64,000 bases of DNA from Sphingomonas canadensis (GTDB taxonomy: Bacteria; Pseudomonadota; Alphaproteobacteria; Sphingomonadales; Sphingomonadaceae). Under the pieces are notes generated by a model, which searched no databases, was not told the origin of the DNA, and saw nothing but the letters and a program-made list of their open reading frames with translations. Of this stretch, positions 1 through 10,499 are shown one piece after another. The number at the start of each line of letters is the position of its first letter. Position 1 is the first letter of the stretch. The position numbers and the translations under genes are program-made. The stretch is taken from NCBI RefSeq assembly GCF_026013525.1, contig NZ_JAPDRA010000003.1, positions 124,001-188,000 on the forward strand. The letters run 5' to 3'.

Positions 1-2
1 AC

Positions 3-896
3 ACGCTGGCGCTGGCCAAGCGCGCGGATGCGGTGCTGTTCGGCGCGATCGGCGATCCGCGCTTCGACGCGCTGGAACGCCGCCTGCGCCCGGAGGCCGC
101 GCTGCTGGGCCTGCGCCGCGAGCTGGGGCTGTTCGCCAACATCCGCCCCGCCACGCTGTTTCCCGGGCTGGAGGACGCATCGCCGCTGAAGCCGGAGGTG
201 GTCGCCAATCTGGACATCGTGATCGTCCGCGAGCTGACCGGCGACGTCTATTTCGGCGAAAAGGGCCACCGCACCACGCTGGAGGGGCTGCGCCAGGGCT
301 ATGACCATATGAGCTATGACGAGCGCGAGGTGGAGCGCATCGCGATCGTCGGGTTCGAGATGGCGAAGCGCCGCCGCCGCAAGCTCTGCTCGGTGGACAA
401 GGCGAACGTGCTGGAAACCTCGCAGCTCTGGCGCGAGGTGGTGAATGAGGTCTCGGTCAGCTATCCCGAGGTCGCGCTGACCCATATGTATGTCGATAAC
501 GCCGCGATGCAGCTTGTCCGCCGCCCGTCGGAATTCGACGTGATCGTGACCGGCAACCTGTTCGGCGACATCCTGTCGGACCAGGCGAGCATGTGCGCGG
601 GATCGATCGGCATGCTGCCGTCCGCCTCGCTCTCCGACTGGTCGGGCGCGAACGGCATGTACGAGCCGATCCACGGCTCCGCGCCCGATATCGCGGGCAC
701 CGGCAAGGCCAATCCCTGCGCTGCGATCCTTTCCGCCGCGATGCTGCTGCGCCACTCGCTCGCCGACGAGGCTTCGGCCCAGCGGATCGAGGCGGCGGTG
801 AAGGCCGCCATCGCAAGCGGCGCGCGCACCGCGGACCTGGGCGGCACCCTCTCGACGCGCGAGATGGGCGATGCGGTGCTCCGGGAGCTGGTGTGA
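3..896 (+). CDS. leuB: 3-isopropylmalate dehydrogenase, 5' end cut by window
   Basis: LeuB oxidatively decarboxylates 3-isopropylmalate in leucine synthesis, using NAD in the cytoplasm. The reading frame is open from the first bases of the window, so the N-terminus lies outside. Visible family landmarks are GAIGDPRF, the segment around ELTGDVYFG, the SVDKANVL motif, the metal-binding [10 protein letters not shown] stretch, and the C-terminal [17 protein letters not shown] motif. The C-terminus looks complete. The stop codon overlaps the start of the next gene (GTGA). The family assignment is secure from these motifs. Confidence 0.96.
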   Translation, partial: TLALAKRADAVLFGAIGDPRFDALERRLRPEAALLGLRRELGLFANIRPATLFPGLEDASPLKPEVVANLDIVIVRELTGDVYFGEKGHRTTLEGLRQGYDHMSYDEREVERIAIVGFEMAKRRRRKLCSVDKANVLETSQLWREVVNEVSVSYPEVALTHMYVDNAAMQLVRRPSEFDVIVTGNLFGDILSDQASMCAGSIGMLPSASLSDWSGANGMYEPIHGSAPDIAGTGKANPCAAILSAAMLLRHSLADEASAQRIEAAVKAAIASGARTADLGGTLSTREMGDAVLRELV

Positions 897-1990
897 CGCC
901 ACTCGAGCTCGCCGTCGTCATCCCGACCTTCAACGAGCGCGGCAATGTGCCGCGTCTCGTGGCGGCGCTCGATGCGGCGCTGGCGGGGCGGGCGTGGGAG
1001 GCGATCTTCGTCGACGACAACAGCCCGGACGGCACCGCCGATGCCGCGCGGGAGATCGCGCGCGGCGATCCGCGCATCCGCGTGATCCAGCGCATCGGCC
1101 GCCGCGGGCTTTCCACCGCCTGTATCGAGGGGATGTGCGCCACCTCCGCCCCGCTGGTGGCGGTGATCGACGGCGACATGCAGCATGACGAGAGGCTGCT
1201 GCCCAGGATGCTGGACGCGCTCCAGGGCGACGCCGCGCTCGACGTGGTGGTGGGATCGCGCTTCGTCGACGGCGGCGGCACGGGCGAATGGGACCGCGAT
1301 CGCGTCGCCAAGTCCGCCTTCGCCACCGGCCTGTCGCAGCGCGTGCTGAAGGTGAAGCTCAGCGATCCGATGAGCGGCTTCTTCATGGTGCGCACCGCGC
1401 TGGTGCGCGCGCTGGTGCCGAAGCTTTCGGGGATCGGGTTCAAGATCCTGCTCGACATCATGACCGCCAGCCCGCGGCCGCTGAACTTCCGCGAGCTGCC
1501 CTATGTCTTCCGCACGCGCGAGGTGGGGGAGAGCAAGCTCGATTACTTCGTAGCGCTCGAATATCTGATCGCGCTGTACGACCGGCGCTTCGGCCGCATC
1601 GTGCCGGTGAAGTTCGCGATGTTCGCGGGCGTCGGCGCGCTAGGGGCGGTGGTGCATTTCGCGGTGCTGTGGCCGCTGCTGCAGATGCTCCACATCGCCT
1701 TCCTGCCCGCCACCATCGTGGCGACGGGCGTGGCGATGACCTTCAACTTCTTCCTCAACAACGCGCTCACCTATCGCGAGCAGCGGCTGCGCGGCGCCGG
1801 GCGGCTGCTGGCGGGCTGGATCAGCTTCTGCGCGGTCTGCTCGGTGGGGGCTGTGGCCAACGTGGGGCTCGCGGCCTTCCTGTTCGACGTGCAGCACAGC
1901 GACTGGCGTTTCGCCGCGCTGGCGGGGATCGCGGTGGCGGCGGTGTGGAACTATGCGCTGTCGTCGCGCTTCACCTGGGGGCGTTACTGA
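893..1990 (+). CDS. Polyprenol-phosphate glycosyltransferase (GT2) fused to GtrA-like membrane domain
   Basis: The first ~220 residues are a GT-A family 2 domain resembling dolichol-phosphate mannosyltransferase: [11 protein letters not shown] near the start, [18 protein letters not shown] as the metal-binding DxD-like site, and SDPMSGFF. The remaining ~140 residues contain about four membrane segments of the GtrA type. It probably charges a lipid carrier with a sugar at the inner membrane. I chose the GTG at 893 because it overlaps the leuB stop and directly precedes the first beta strand. The convergent neighbour is a PMT-type enzyme that could use such a lipid-linked sugar; that link is inference. 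Confidence 0.88.
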   Translation: MTPLELAVVIPTFNERGNVPRLVAALDAALAGRAWEAIFVDDNSPDGTADAAREIARGDPRIRVIQRIGRRGLSTACIEGMCATSAPLVAVIDGDMQHDERLLPRMLDALQGDAALDVVVGSRFVDGGGTGEWDRDRVAKSAFATGLSQRVLKVKLSDPMSGFFMVRTALVRALVPKLSGIGFKILLDIMTASPRPLNFRELPYVFRTREVGESKLDYFVALEYLIALYDRRFGRIVPVKFAMFAGVGALGAVVHFAVLWPLLQMLHIAFLPATIVATGVAMTFNFFLNNALTYREQRLRGAGRLLAGWISFCAVCSVGAVANVGLAAFLFDVQHSDWRFAALAGIAVAAVWNYALSSRFTWGRY

Positions 1991-2023
1991 AGACCCTCCG
2001 CCAAACCGGCCGCACGCCCGGGC

Positions 2024-3373
2024 TCAGCGCCAGGCGCCGAACCACATCCAGTAGTTGAAGCCCCCGCCGTCCACGAGCGGCATCGCCGCCAGGATCGGGT
2101 AGAAATAGACGAACGCCAGCGCCGCCACCCCCAGGAACCACGGCTCCGCCTCGCGCAGCCCGCGCCATTCGCGAAAGGCGATTGCGATCGCGTAGCAGAT
2201 GAAGATCGCCGAGGGGTGGTAGTAATAGAAGAAGCCCAGCGACTTCGGGATGACGATGAAGATCGCCACCGATGCGATCCACAGCAGCGCCACCGCCAGC
2301 GGCGCCAGCGTGCGGTGCCGGAACCAGGCGTAAAGGCACGCCCCCACCGCGATCAGCCCGCCCCACAGGATCACCGGATTGCCGATCAGCAGCACCCCGC
2401 GCCACGCGCCCGCATCCCATTCGTAGAAGTACCACAGCGGCCGCAGCATCAGCGGCCAGCTCCACCATTGCGACTGATAGGGGTGGGGCTGCAGGGTCTG
2501 CGTCTGCCGCTCGTACATGATGAACTGGAAGGGGATGAGCTGGTCCAGCGTCATCGGCTCGCTGGCGTAGAAGAAGGCGGGCAGGAAGGTGAGCAGATAG
2601 GTGGCGATGCTCACCACGCCCAGGATCAGCAGCCCCGGGATGGTGGCGATGCCCTGCCAGTGGCGCTGGCCCTTGCCTGCCAGCAGCGCGGGGATGCCGC
2701 GCGGATCGAAGGTCGATCGGGGCCGCGGCCCGGCGATCGGCATCGGCCGCAGCGGGAACAGCGCGGCCCAGTTGTCGCGCGCGCGCAGCGCCACAAAGGC
2801 CAGGCAGGCGAGCGCGGTATAGGGGATCGCCGCCCATTTGACGCCCACCGCGAGCCCCAGCAGCGCGCTGCCCGCGATCCAGCCGCGCATCGCCCGCCCC
2901 GGCGGCGCGCGGGCCGACCAGGTGAAGGCCGCCAGCGCCCAGACCAGGAAGGCGCCCAGATAGACGTCCAGCATTGCCGTGCGCGCCATCACCAGCAGCA
3001 TCTGGTTGAGCATCACCATCAGCGCGCCCGCGGCGGCCGCGCGCATGTCGCGCACCAGCAGCCACAGGAACACGAAGCTGCCCGCCACCGTCGCCGCGCC
3101 CGCGATGGTGCCCGGCAGGCGCCAGCCCCAGGGGTTGTCGCCGAAGATCGTGATGCCCAGCGCGATCAGCTCCTTGGCGAGCAGCGGATGCTCGATATTG
3201 CGCGGCCCTTCGAGCGCCAGCAGCGTGCGCGCGGCGGGCACATAATGCGTCTCGTCGAACGACAGTTGGTGCGGCAGGTCCAGCCACGCCGCGAACAGCA
3301 GCTCCGCCGCCACCGCGAACAGCAGCGCGACGAGCCAGGGCCGGTCGAGGAGAAGCTTCAGGCGGGCAGGCAT
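2024..3373 (-). CDS. PMT-family phospholipid carrier-dependent glycosyltransferase
   Basis: This 449-residue integral membrane protein has about ten hydrophobic segments. Its first periplasmic loop carries SFDETHYVPAA, the acidic DE motif of protein O-mannosyltransferase/ArnT-like (GT-C) enzymes, followed by EHPLLAKELI, also typical of the PMT domain. Such enzymes transfer a sugar from a polyprenyl phosphate to protein or glycan on the outer face of the inner membrane. It ends 33 bases from the convergent GT2-GtrA gene. The acceptor and the sugar cannot be told from sequence. Confidence 0.85.
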   Translation of the reverse strand: MPARLKLLLDRPWLVALLFAVAAELLFAAWLDLPHQLSFDETHYVPAARTLLALEGPRNIEHPLLAKELIALGITIFGDNPWGWRLPGTIAGAATVAGSFVFLWLLVRDMRAAAAGALMVMLNQMLLVMARTAMLDVYLGAFLVWALAAFTWSARAPPGRAMRGWIAGSALLGLAVGVKWAAIPYTALACLAFVALRARDNWAALFPLRPMPIAGPRPRSTFDPRGIPALLAGKGQRHWQGIATIPGLLILGVVSIATYLLTFLPAFFYASEPMTLDQLIPFQFIMYERQTQTLQPHPYQSQWWSWPLMLRPLWYFYEWDAGAWRGVLLIGNPVILWGGLIAVGACLYAWFRHRTLAPLAVALLWIASVAIFIVIPKSLGFFYYYHPSAIFICYAIAIAFREWRGLREAEPWFLGVAALAFVYFYPILAAMPLVDGGGFNYWMWFGAWR

Positions 3374-3434
3374 CGCACGATCGATAGCGGGTTGTTCCGG
3401 CGCCTTCTAGGGAGCGCGAGGGCGGAATCTTCCC

Positions 3435-3566
3435 CTATCCTCCCCCGCCAGGGGGAGGGGGACCAGCGAAGCTGGCGGAGGGGGAGGATTCCAGAACGTC
3501 CGCCGGGGCTTCCGCCCCCTCCGTCACGCCGCGCGCGTCACCTCCCCCTGGCCGGGGGGAGGATAG
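3435..3566. repeat. Palindromic element, CTCCCCC family, copy A
   Basis: This 132-bp element lies between the PMT gene and metZ. It has ~28-bp terminal inverted repeats (3435-3462 and 3538-3566), each containing its own small hairpin of the form CTCCCCC-loop-GGGGGAG, and a smaller internal hairpin. Related copies in this window are at 13404-13536, 35533-35657, 41541-41660 and 61909-62005. No coding potential is apparent. It looks like a non-autonomous repeat of the sort common between sphingomonad genes. Confidence 0.85.
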
Positions 3567-3628
3567 GCGGGGGGTAAAGGCAGAATTGGTTGACGTACCC
3601 CGTTCCGCCGCCGCAAAGCGTGCCGGCC

Positions 3629-4837
3629 ATGAAGCGTCATACCGGACAGGACCGCAGCGTAACCCGCAACTGGAAACCCGCTACCCAGGCCGTGCGCGGG
3701 GGCACCGCGCGATCGGAATGGGGGGAGACCAGCGAGGCGATCTTCCTCACCTCGGGCTATGCCTATGATTGCGCGGCCGATGCCGCCGCGCGCTTTGCGG
3801 GCGAGCAGGCGGGGATGACCTATTCGCGCCTCCAGAACCCCACGGTGGAGATGCTCGAGCAGCGCATCGCCCTGCTGGAAGGCGCGGAGGCCGCGCGCTG
3901 CACCGCCAGCGGCATGGCTGCGATGACCGCGGCGCTGCTCTGCCAGCTCCAGTCGGGCGATCATGTGGTGGCCGGCCGCGCGCTGTTCGGATCGTGCCGC
4001 TGGCTCACCGATACGCTGCTGCCCAAGTTCGGTATCCGCACCACCATCGTCGACGCGCGCGATCCGCAGCAGTTCGCCGACGCGATCCTGCCGGAGACCA
4101 GGGTCTTCTTCTTCGAAACCCCCGCCAACCCGACGATGGACATCGTCGATCTGGAGGCGGTGTGCCGCATCGCGAAGGAAAACGGCATCACCAGCGTGGT
4201 GGACAATGCCTTCGCCACCCCCGCGCTCCAGCGCCCGATGGAGTTCGGCGCGGACGTGGTCGCCTATTCCGCCACCAAGATGATGGACGGCCAGGGCCGC
4301 GTGCTCGCGGGCGCGGTGTGCGGGACGGAGGATTTCATCCTCAACACGCTGCTGCCCTTCACCCGCAACACCGGGCCGACGCTCTCCGCCTTCAACGCCT
4401 GGGTGGTGCTGAAGGGGCTGGAGACGCTCGACCTGCGCATCCACCGCCAGAGCGACAATGCGCTGAAGGTCGGCCGTTTCCTGGAAACGCGCGTGCCGCG
4501 GATCAACCATCCCGGCCTGCCCAGCCACCCGCAGCACAATCTGGCGATGCGCCAGATGGCGGCGTGCGGCCCAATCTTCAGCTTCGAGGTCGACGGCGGC
4601 CGGGCGCAGGCGCACGGGCTGCTCGATGCGCTGGGCCTTATCGATATCTCCAACAATATCGGCGATTCGCGTTCGCTGATGACGCATCCGGCATCGACCA
4701 CCCATTCGGGCGTGGCCGAGGACAAGCGGATCGAGATGGGCGTGAGCGAGGGCATGCTGCGGCTGAACGTCGGGCTGGAAGATCCCGACGATCTGATAGC
4801 GGACCTCGATCAGGCGCTGGAGAAGGTCGGATTGTGA
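3629..4837 (+). CDS. metZ: O-succinylhomoserine sulfhydrylase
   Basis: MetZ is a PLP enzyme of the Cys/Met metabolism family that makes homocysteine from O-succinylhomoserine and sulfide. The protein of about 402 residues shows ETSEAIFLTSGYAY near the N-terminus, YSRLQNPTVEMLE, the FFETPANPTMDIVD segment and the PLP lysine in YSATKMMDGQGR (about K217). I preferred ATG 3629 to a TTG at 3590 because it gives the usual family length. Its stop shares a base with the start of apaG. Distinction from cystathionine synthase relies on overall resemblance, so function is likely rather than certain. Confidence 0.92.
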   Translation: MKRHTGQDRSVTRNWKPATQAVRGGTARSEWGETSEAIFLTSGYAYDCAADAAARFAGEQAGMTYSRLQNPTVEMLEQRIALLEGAEAARCTASGMAAMTAALLCQLQSGDHVVAGRALFGSCRWLTDTLLPKFGIRTTIVDARDPQQFADAILPETRVFFFETPANPTMDIVDLEAVCRIAKENGITSVVDNAFATPALQRPMEFGADVVAYSATKMMDGQGRVLAGAVCGTEDFILNTLLPFTRNTGPTLSAFNAWVVLKGLETLDLRIHRQSDNALKVGRFLETRVPRINHPGLPSHPQHNLAMRQMAACGPIFSFEVDGGRAQAHGLLDALGLIDISNNIGDSRSLMTHPASTTHSGVAEDKRIEMGVSEGMLRLNVGLEDPDDLIADLDQALEKVGL

Positions 4838-5235
4838 TGAAATCCCTGTTCAGCGAGGAGGCGGAGACGCAGGGGGTGATCGTCCGCGTCTCGGTTTCCT
4901 ACCTGCCTGAACAGTCGGAGCCGCAGCGCGGGCGCTGGTTCTGGTCCTATCACATCCGCATCGAGAACACGGGGCCGGTCACCGTCCAGCTCCTCACCCG
5001 CCACTGGATCATCACCGACGGGCGCGGCCACCGCCATTCGGTGGAGGGCGAAGGCGTGGTGGGCGAACAGCCGATGATCGCGCCGGGCGGCAGCTTCGAC
5101 TATGTCTCCGGATGCCCGCTGGCCACGCCCACGGGCAGCATGCAGGGCAGCTATCGCATGGTGGCGGAGGACGGTTCGGTGTTCGACGCCGTCATCCCGC
5201 GCTTCGCGCTCCGCGCGCCCGCGGTGGCGGAGTAG
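4837..5235 (+). CDS. apaG: ApaG family protein
   Basis: A complete 132-residue ApaG protein, a single fibronectin-III-like beta-sandwich domain. Recognisable segments are VSYLPEQSEPQRGRWFWSYHIRIEN, VQLLTRHWIITDG and GEQPMIAPGGSFDYVSGC, followed by the GSMQGSYRM strand. The family is linked to cobalt resistance and magnesium efflux in enterobacteria, but its biochemical role is not settled. The start ATG overlaps the metZ stop by one base, so the two are probably translated together. Confidence 0.93.
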   Translation: MKSLFSEEAETQGVIVRVSVSYLPEQSEPQRGRWFWSYHIRIENTGPVTVQLLTRHWIITDGRGHRHSVEGEGVVGEQPMIAPGGSFDYVSGCPLATPTGSMQGSYRMVAEDGSVFDAVIPRFALRAPAVAE

Positions 5236-5257
5236 GCCATGCCGCGAAACCGGACCC

Positions 5258-5284
5258 CCGTTCGCCCTGAGCCTGTCGAAGGGC
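5258..5284. repeat. REP-like 27-mer, single copy
   Basis: A 27-bp unit containing the core TTCGCCCTGAGCCTGTCG lies between apaG and the LysR gene. The same unit occurs at 14532-14558 and as an inverted pair at 63387-63471. This single copy has no inverted partner nearby. It resembles the REP sequences widespread in sphingomonads. Confidence 0.8.
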
Positions 5285-5366
5285 GCCTTTCCGCCGGCCA
5301 GGCCGGTGGGGAGCGGCGCTCCGACTGGCCCGGCACGAACCGGGCAGGGCGGCGAGGCTGAAGTAG

Positions 5367-6158
5367 ATGAAGCGCACCCATCTCCCCCTCAACGGCCTGC
5401 GCGTGCTCGATGCCGCCGCGCGTCACCTGTCGTTCACCCGCGCCGCCGATGAGCTGGCGGTCACCCCCGCCGCGGTGGGCCAGCAGATTCGCGCGCTGGA
5501 GGATACGCTGGGCGTCGTCCTGTTCCGCCGCACCACCAAGGGGCTGGAGCTGACGCCCGAGGGCGAGGCGGGGCTGGACGCGCTGCGCGCCGGCTTCCTG
5601 CAGTTCGAGGAATCGGTGCGCGCGATGCAGGCCGGGCAGAGCAGCAAGTCGCTCACCATCGCCGCCCCGCGCGATCTGACCGCGAAATGGCTGATGCCGC
5701 GCCTGTCGGAAATCGCGGCGGCCGACGGCGAACTGCGCTTCGTGCTGGTGCGCGCCGACGAAGGCGTGGATTTCACCGAGGCGAACCTGGATCTGGCCAT
5801 CCGCTGGGGCGAAGGCCCCGGCGAGCATGAGGGCGAGGCGCTGGAGAGCGACGGGATGGTGACCGTCGAGCGCCCCGGCGGCGGCATGGATACGCGCATC
5901 TCCTGGCCCGGCTGCATCGCCGGAGACGGGCCGTCGCTCGTCCATGTCGGCGATGCCGGGCTGGCGATCGAGGCGGCGGTGGAGGGCCTTGGCCGCGCGA
6001 CCGTGCCCGAGCTGCTGGCGCGGCGCGATATCGCCGCCGGCCGCATCGTCACCGTGGGCGATCCGCGCGCGTCGAAGCTCGGCTATTGGCTCGTCGCCCC
6101 GCTGCCCCAGTGGCGGCAGAAGAAGGTCAAGGCGCTGGTCGACGCGCTGGCGGGATAG
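5367..6158 (+). CDS. LysR-family transcriptional regulator, GcvA-like, short
   Basis: Residues 1-65 form a LysR winged helix-turn-helix: LNGLRVLDAAARHLSFTRAA, then LAVTPAAVGQQIRALE, then LFRRTTKGLELT. This pattern is closest to the GcvA branch. The effector-binding part is compact: the whole protein is 263 residues against ~300 for typical members, and the middle of the substrate domain looks shortened rather than truncated at an end. There is no adjacent obvious target. The palindrome at 6192 sits between it and the downstream lectin gene, but a link is speculative. Confidence 0.87.
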   Translation: MKRTHLPLNGLRVLDAAARHLSFTRAADELAVTPAAVGQQIRALEDTLGVVLFRRTTKGLELTPEGEAGLDALRAGFLQFEESVRAMQAGQSSKSLTIAAPRDLTAKWLMPRLSEIAAADGELRFVLVRADEGVDFTEANLDLAIRWGEGPGEHEGEALESDGMVTVERPGGGMDTRISWPGCIAGDGPSLVHVGDAGLAIEAAVEGLGRATVPELLARRDIAAGRIVTVGDPRASKLGYWLVAPLPQWRQKKVKALVDALAG

Positions 6159-6191
6159 AATGTCCCGCGCCTGACCGGGCGGCCAGTATAG

Positions 6192-6209
6192 CCTGTACGG
6201 ACGTACAGG
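6192..6209. promoter_or_regulatory. 18-bp perfect palindrome, possible operator
   Basis: Arms CCTGTACG and CGTACAGG are separated by two bases, 33 bases after the LysR gene stop and 54 bases before the secreted lectin gene start. The symmetry and location suit an operator for a dimeric regulator. A small hairpin in RNA is also possible. No regulator can be assigned from sequence. Confidence 0.4.
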
Positions 6210-6263
6210 TGACGGCGCCGCCAGCCGGTGCGATCCAGCGCGGGATGTTTCTGGAGAATGTCC

Positions 6264-6734
6264 ATGCGTAATCTGGGTCTGGTTGGTTTCGGTCTGCTGG
6301 CGGCGGCTGCGGTTGCGGGGGCATCGCCCGCGCATGCCCAGAGCGGCCCCAAGAACTTCCGGGTCACCGCGAAGATGAACCTGTGCATCGACGTGGCCAG
6401 CGGCCGCACCGCGCCGGGCACGCCCGTCCAGCTCTGGCATTGCAACGGCAAGGCGCCGCAGCAGTTCATCCTCGATCCCGCGCAGGGCAAGGTCCGCTTC
6501 GCGATGAACATGGATATGTGCGTCGATTCGCTGCCCGGCGACACCCGGCTCCAGCTCGTCCGCTGCGATCGGTCGGTCAACAAATGGCGCTATGATGCCG
6601 CCAAGAAGCGCTTCACCGACGGCATGGCGACCTGCTGGGATGTGCCCAGCGGCAAGTTCAACCCGCAGCAGCGGCTTCAGGTGTGGCAGTGCAACGGCCT
6701 GACGCCCCAGTCCTTCACGATGATCAACCTGTAA
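6264..6734 (+). CDS. Secreted ricin B-type lectin domain protein
   Basis: The 156-residue product has a clear signal peptide (MRNLGLVGFGLL to about AHAQS) and then one ricin-B beta-trefoil. Three internal repeats end in VQLWHCNG, LQLVRCDR and LQVWQCNG, matching the QxW pattern, though the middle repeat has Val for Trp. Paired cysteines in each repeat (LCIDV, MCVDS, TCWDV) suggest periplasmic disulfides. I chose ATG 6264, eight bases after a GGAG, over ATG 6258. It probably binds a carbohydrate outside the cytoplasm. No catalytic domain is attached. Confidence 0.85.
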   Translation: MRNLGLVGFGLLAAAAVAGASPAHAQSGPKNFRVTAKMNLCIDVASGRTAPGTPVQLWHCNGKAPQQFILDPAQGKVRFAMNMDMCVDSLPGDTRLQLVRCDRSVNKWRYDAAKKRFTDGMATCWDVPSGKFNPQQRLQVWQCNGLTPQSFTMINL

Positions 6735-6741
6735 GCGCGCG

Positions 6742-6760
6742 GCGGCCGCTTCGCGGCCGC
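6742..6760 (+). terminator. GC-rich hairpin after lectin gene
   Basis: An 8-bp perfect stem (GCGGCCGC) closes a TTC loop 7 bases after the lectin stop. There is no strong T-tract, so it is only a possible terminator or mRNA 3' stabiliser. Confidence 0.4.
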
Positions 6761-6873
6761 TTGCAATGCCGGATGCAACCTGCTTCGTTCCGCGCCGCCC
6801 GGTGCGGGGTGGGGCCGCTGGTGCATGCCCTGCCGCCCCGTTCCGCGTTCCGAACCCATTTTAGGAAATCACG

Positions 6874-7710
6874 ATGAGCTCCAGCCCCTGGTCGCAGCAC
6901 AGCCGCAATCCTTCCGTCGCCGACGACATCGATTTCGAGATCAAGGGACAGGAGCTCCAGTTCGTCGAGATCGAGCTCGATCCGGGCGAAAGCGCGGTGG
7001 CGGAGGCGGGCGCGATGGTGTGGAAGGACGCCAGCGTCGGCATGACCACCGTGTTCGGCGACGGCAGCGCCAACCAGCCGAGCGGCTTCATGGGCAAGCT
7101 GCTGGGCGCGGGCAAGCGGCTGATCACGGGCGAGAGCCTGTTCACCACCGTCTTCACCCACAATGGCGGCGGCAAGGCGCGCGTGGCCTTCGCCGCGCCG
7201 GTTCCGGGCGCGATCGTGCCGCTCAAGCTCTCCGACGTCGGCGGCACGCTGATCTGCCAGAAGGACGCCTTCCTGGCCGCCGCCAAGGGCGTCACGATCG
7301 GTATCGAGTTCCAGCGCAAGATCATGACCGGCCTGTTCGGCGGCGAAGGCTTCATCATGCAGAAGCTGGAAGGCGACGGCTGGGTCTTCGTCCAGTTCGG
7401 CGGCGCGATCGTGGAGCGCACGCTGGCGCCGGGCGAGCAGCTTCATGTCGATACCGGCTGCCTGGCCGCCTATACCCCCAGCGTCACCTTCGATCTGGAA
7501 ACGGCTGGCGGCGTCAAGAACATCGTCTTCGGTGGCGAGGGCTTCTTCTTCGCGCGGCTCACCGGGCCGGGCAAGGTGTGGATCCAGTCGCTGCCCTTCG
7601 CGCGGCTGGCGGGCCGCGTGATCGCGGCGATCCCGCCGTCGATGGGCGCGAACCGCGGCGAGGGATCGGCGCTCGGCCCGCTCGGCGATCTGATCCAGGG
7701 CAACAACTGA
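6874..7710 (+). CDS. AIM24 / TIGR00266 family protein
   Basis: A 278-residue cytoplasmic-looking protein with the AIM24 fold (double-stranded beta-helix related to tryptophan RNA-binding attenuator-like proteins). Diagnostic stretches include FVEIELDPGESAVAEAGAMVW at the start, GGEGFIMQKLEGDGW, and LAPGEQLHVDTGCLAAY. The mitochondrial relative affects inner-membrane organisation, but bacterial function is unknown. The gene ends where a GNAT gene begins, with overlapping reading frames, so they are likely co-translated. Confidence 0.88.
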   Translation: MSSSPWSQHSRNPSVADDIDFEIKGQELQFVEIELDPGESAVAEAGAMVWKDASVGMTTVFGDGSANQPSGFMGKLLGAGKRLITGESLFTTVFTHNGGGKARVAFAAPVPGAIVPLKLSDVGGTLICQKDAFLAAAKGVTIGIEFQRKIMTGLFGGEGFIMQKLEGDGWVFVQFGGAIVERTLAPGEQLHVDTGCLAAYTPSVTFDLETAGGVKNIVFGGEGFFFARLTGPGKVWIQSLPFARLAGRVIAAIPPSMGANRGEGSALGPLGDLIQGNN

Positions 7711-8249
7711 TTCCGGAAGCGCGAGAAACGCCGGTCCTGGAGACCGAACGGCTGGTGCTGCGTCCGCGCCGCGTCGCGGACGCCGATGCCCTGCATCCCG
7801 CCTTCGCCGATCCCGATCTGATGCAATGGTGGTCGGATCCGCCGCACGCCAGCGTGGCGGAAACCCGCGCCTCCTTCGCCAAGGAGGCGCCGGAGTGGCG
7901 CTGCTGGACGATCACCCGCCGGGGCGACGATGCCGCGATCGGCTTCGTAGCGGCGGGGGAGAAGCGCCAGGGCAACGTGACCGAGATCGGCTATATGCTC
8001 GCGCGCGAACATTGGGGCGGCGGCATCGCGAAGGAGGCGGTGAGCGCGGTGATCGACCGCATCTTCGCCGAAGGCCAGCGCCGCGTGTTCGCCGATACCG
8101 ATCCGGAAAACACCCCCTCGCGCGGGCTGCTGGAACGGCTGGGCTTCACGCTGGAAGGCTATCTGCGCGCCGAATGGGAAACCCACATCGGCGTGCGCGA
8201 CACGACGCTCTACGGCCTGCTGCGCGAGGAATGGGAGGCACGGCGATAG
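7707..8249 (+). CDS. GNAT-family N-acetyltransferase, RimJ-like
   Basis: The product has the RimJ/RimL arrangement: VLETERLVLRPRRVADADAL at the start, then EIGYMLAREHWGGGIAKEAV as the acetyl-CoA binding motif, and ENTPSRGLLERLGF in motif B. The start is uncertain. The frame is open through the AIM24 stop, with CTG at 7707 and ATT at 7710 as the only upstream candidates. The first canonical start, GTG 7755, would remove the conserved ETERL strand. I give the long version. The substrate is unknown. Confidence 0.82.
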   Translation: MIPEARETPVLETERLVLRPRRVADADALHPAFADPDLMQWWSDPPHASVAETRASFAKEAPEWRCWTITRRGDDAAIGFVAAGEKRQGNVTEIGYMLAREHWGGGIAKEAVSAVIDRIFAEGQRRVFADTDPENTPSRGLLERLGFTLEGYLRAEWETHIGVRDTTLYGLLREEWEARR

Positions 8250-8266
8250 CTCCCCGCCAAGGGGAG
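8250..8266. terminator. Hairpin between convergent genes
   Basis: CTCCCC and GGGGAG flank a 5-base loop between the GNAT gene and the end of parE on the opposite strand. It may serve as a bidirectional terminator and resembles a half unit of the CTCCCC palindromic repeat family seen elsewhere in the window. Confidence 0.45.
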
Positions 8267-8280
8267 GATCGGGGCGTGCT

Positions 8281-10314
<2,034 letters not shown>

Positions 10315-10499
10315 TTATTCGCAGCAAGCCGGGGCCGATCGGCCCTCAGGCGGCGCGCAGCATGCCCATGAATGACACTGTCGCGCGTCCGGCCTGCCCG
10401 GCGCGCCGCTTCACCCCGTTTTGGCGGCGGCTGCGAAGGCGCGGCCGGCGCCGGGCTCCACGGTTCGCTCCCGCGGCTACCCGGCGCCAGCGCGCGCGG

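Noticed and set aside
3567..3628. Possible SAM-II riboswitch before metZ
   Set aside because: There is a GGTAAAGG and a GTTGACGTACC stretch, but I could not fit the conserved SAM-II pseudoknot core, and much of the leader is occupied by the palindromic element.
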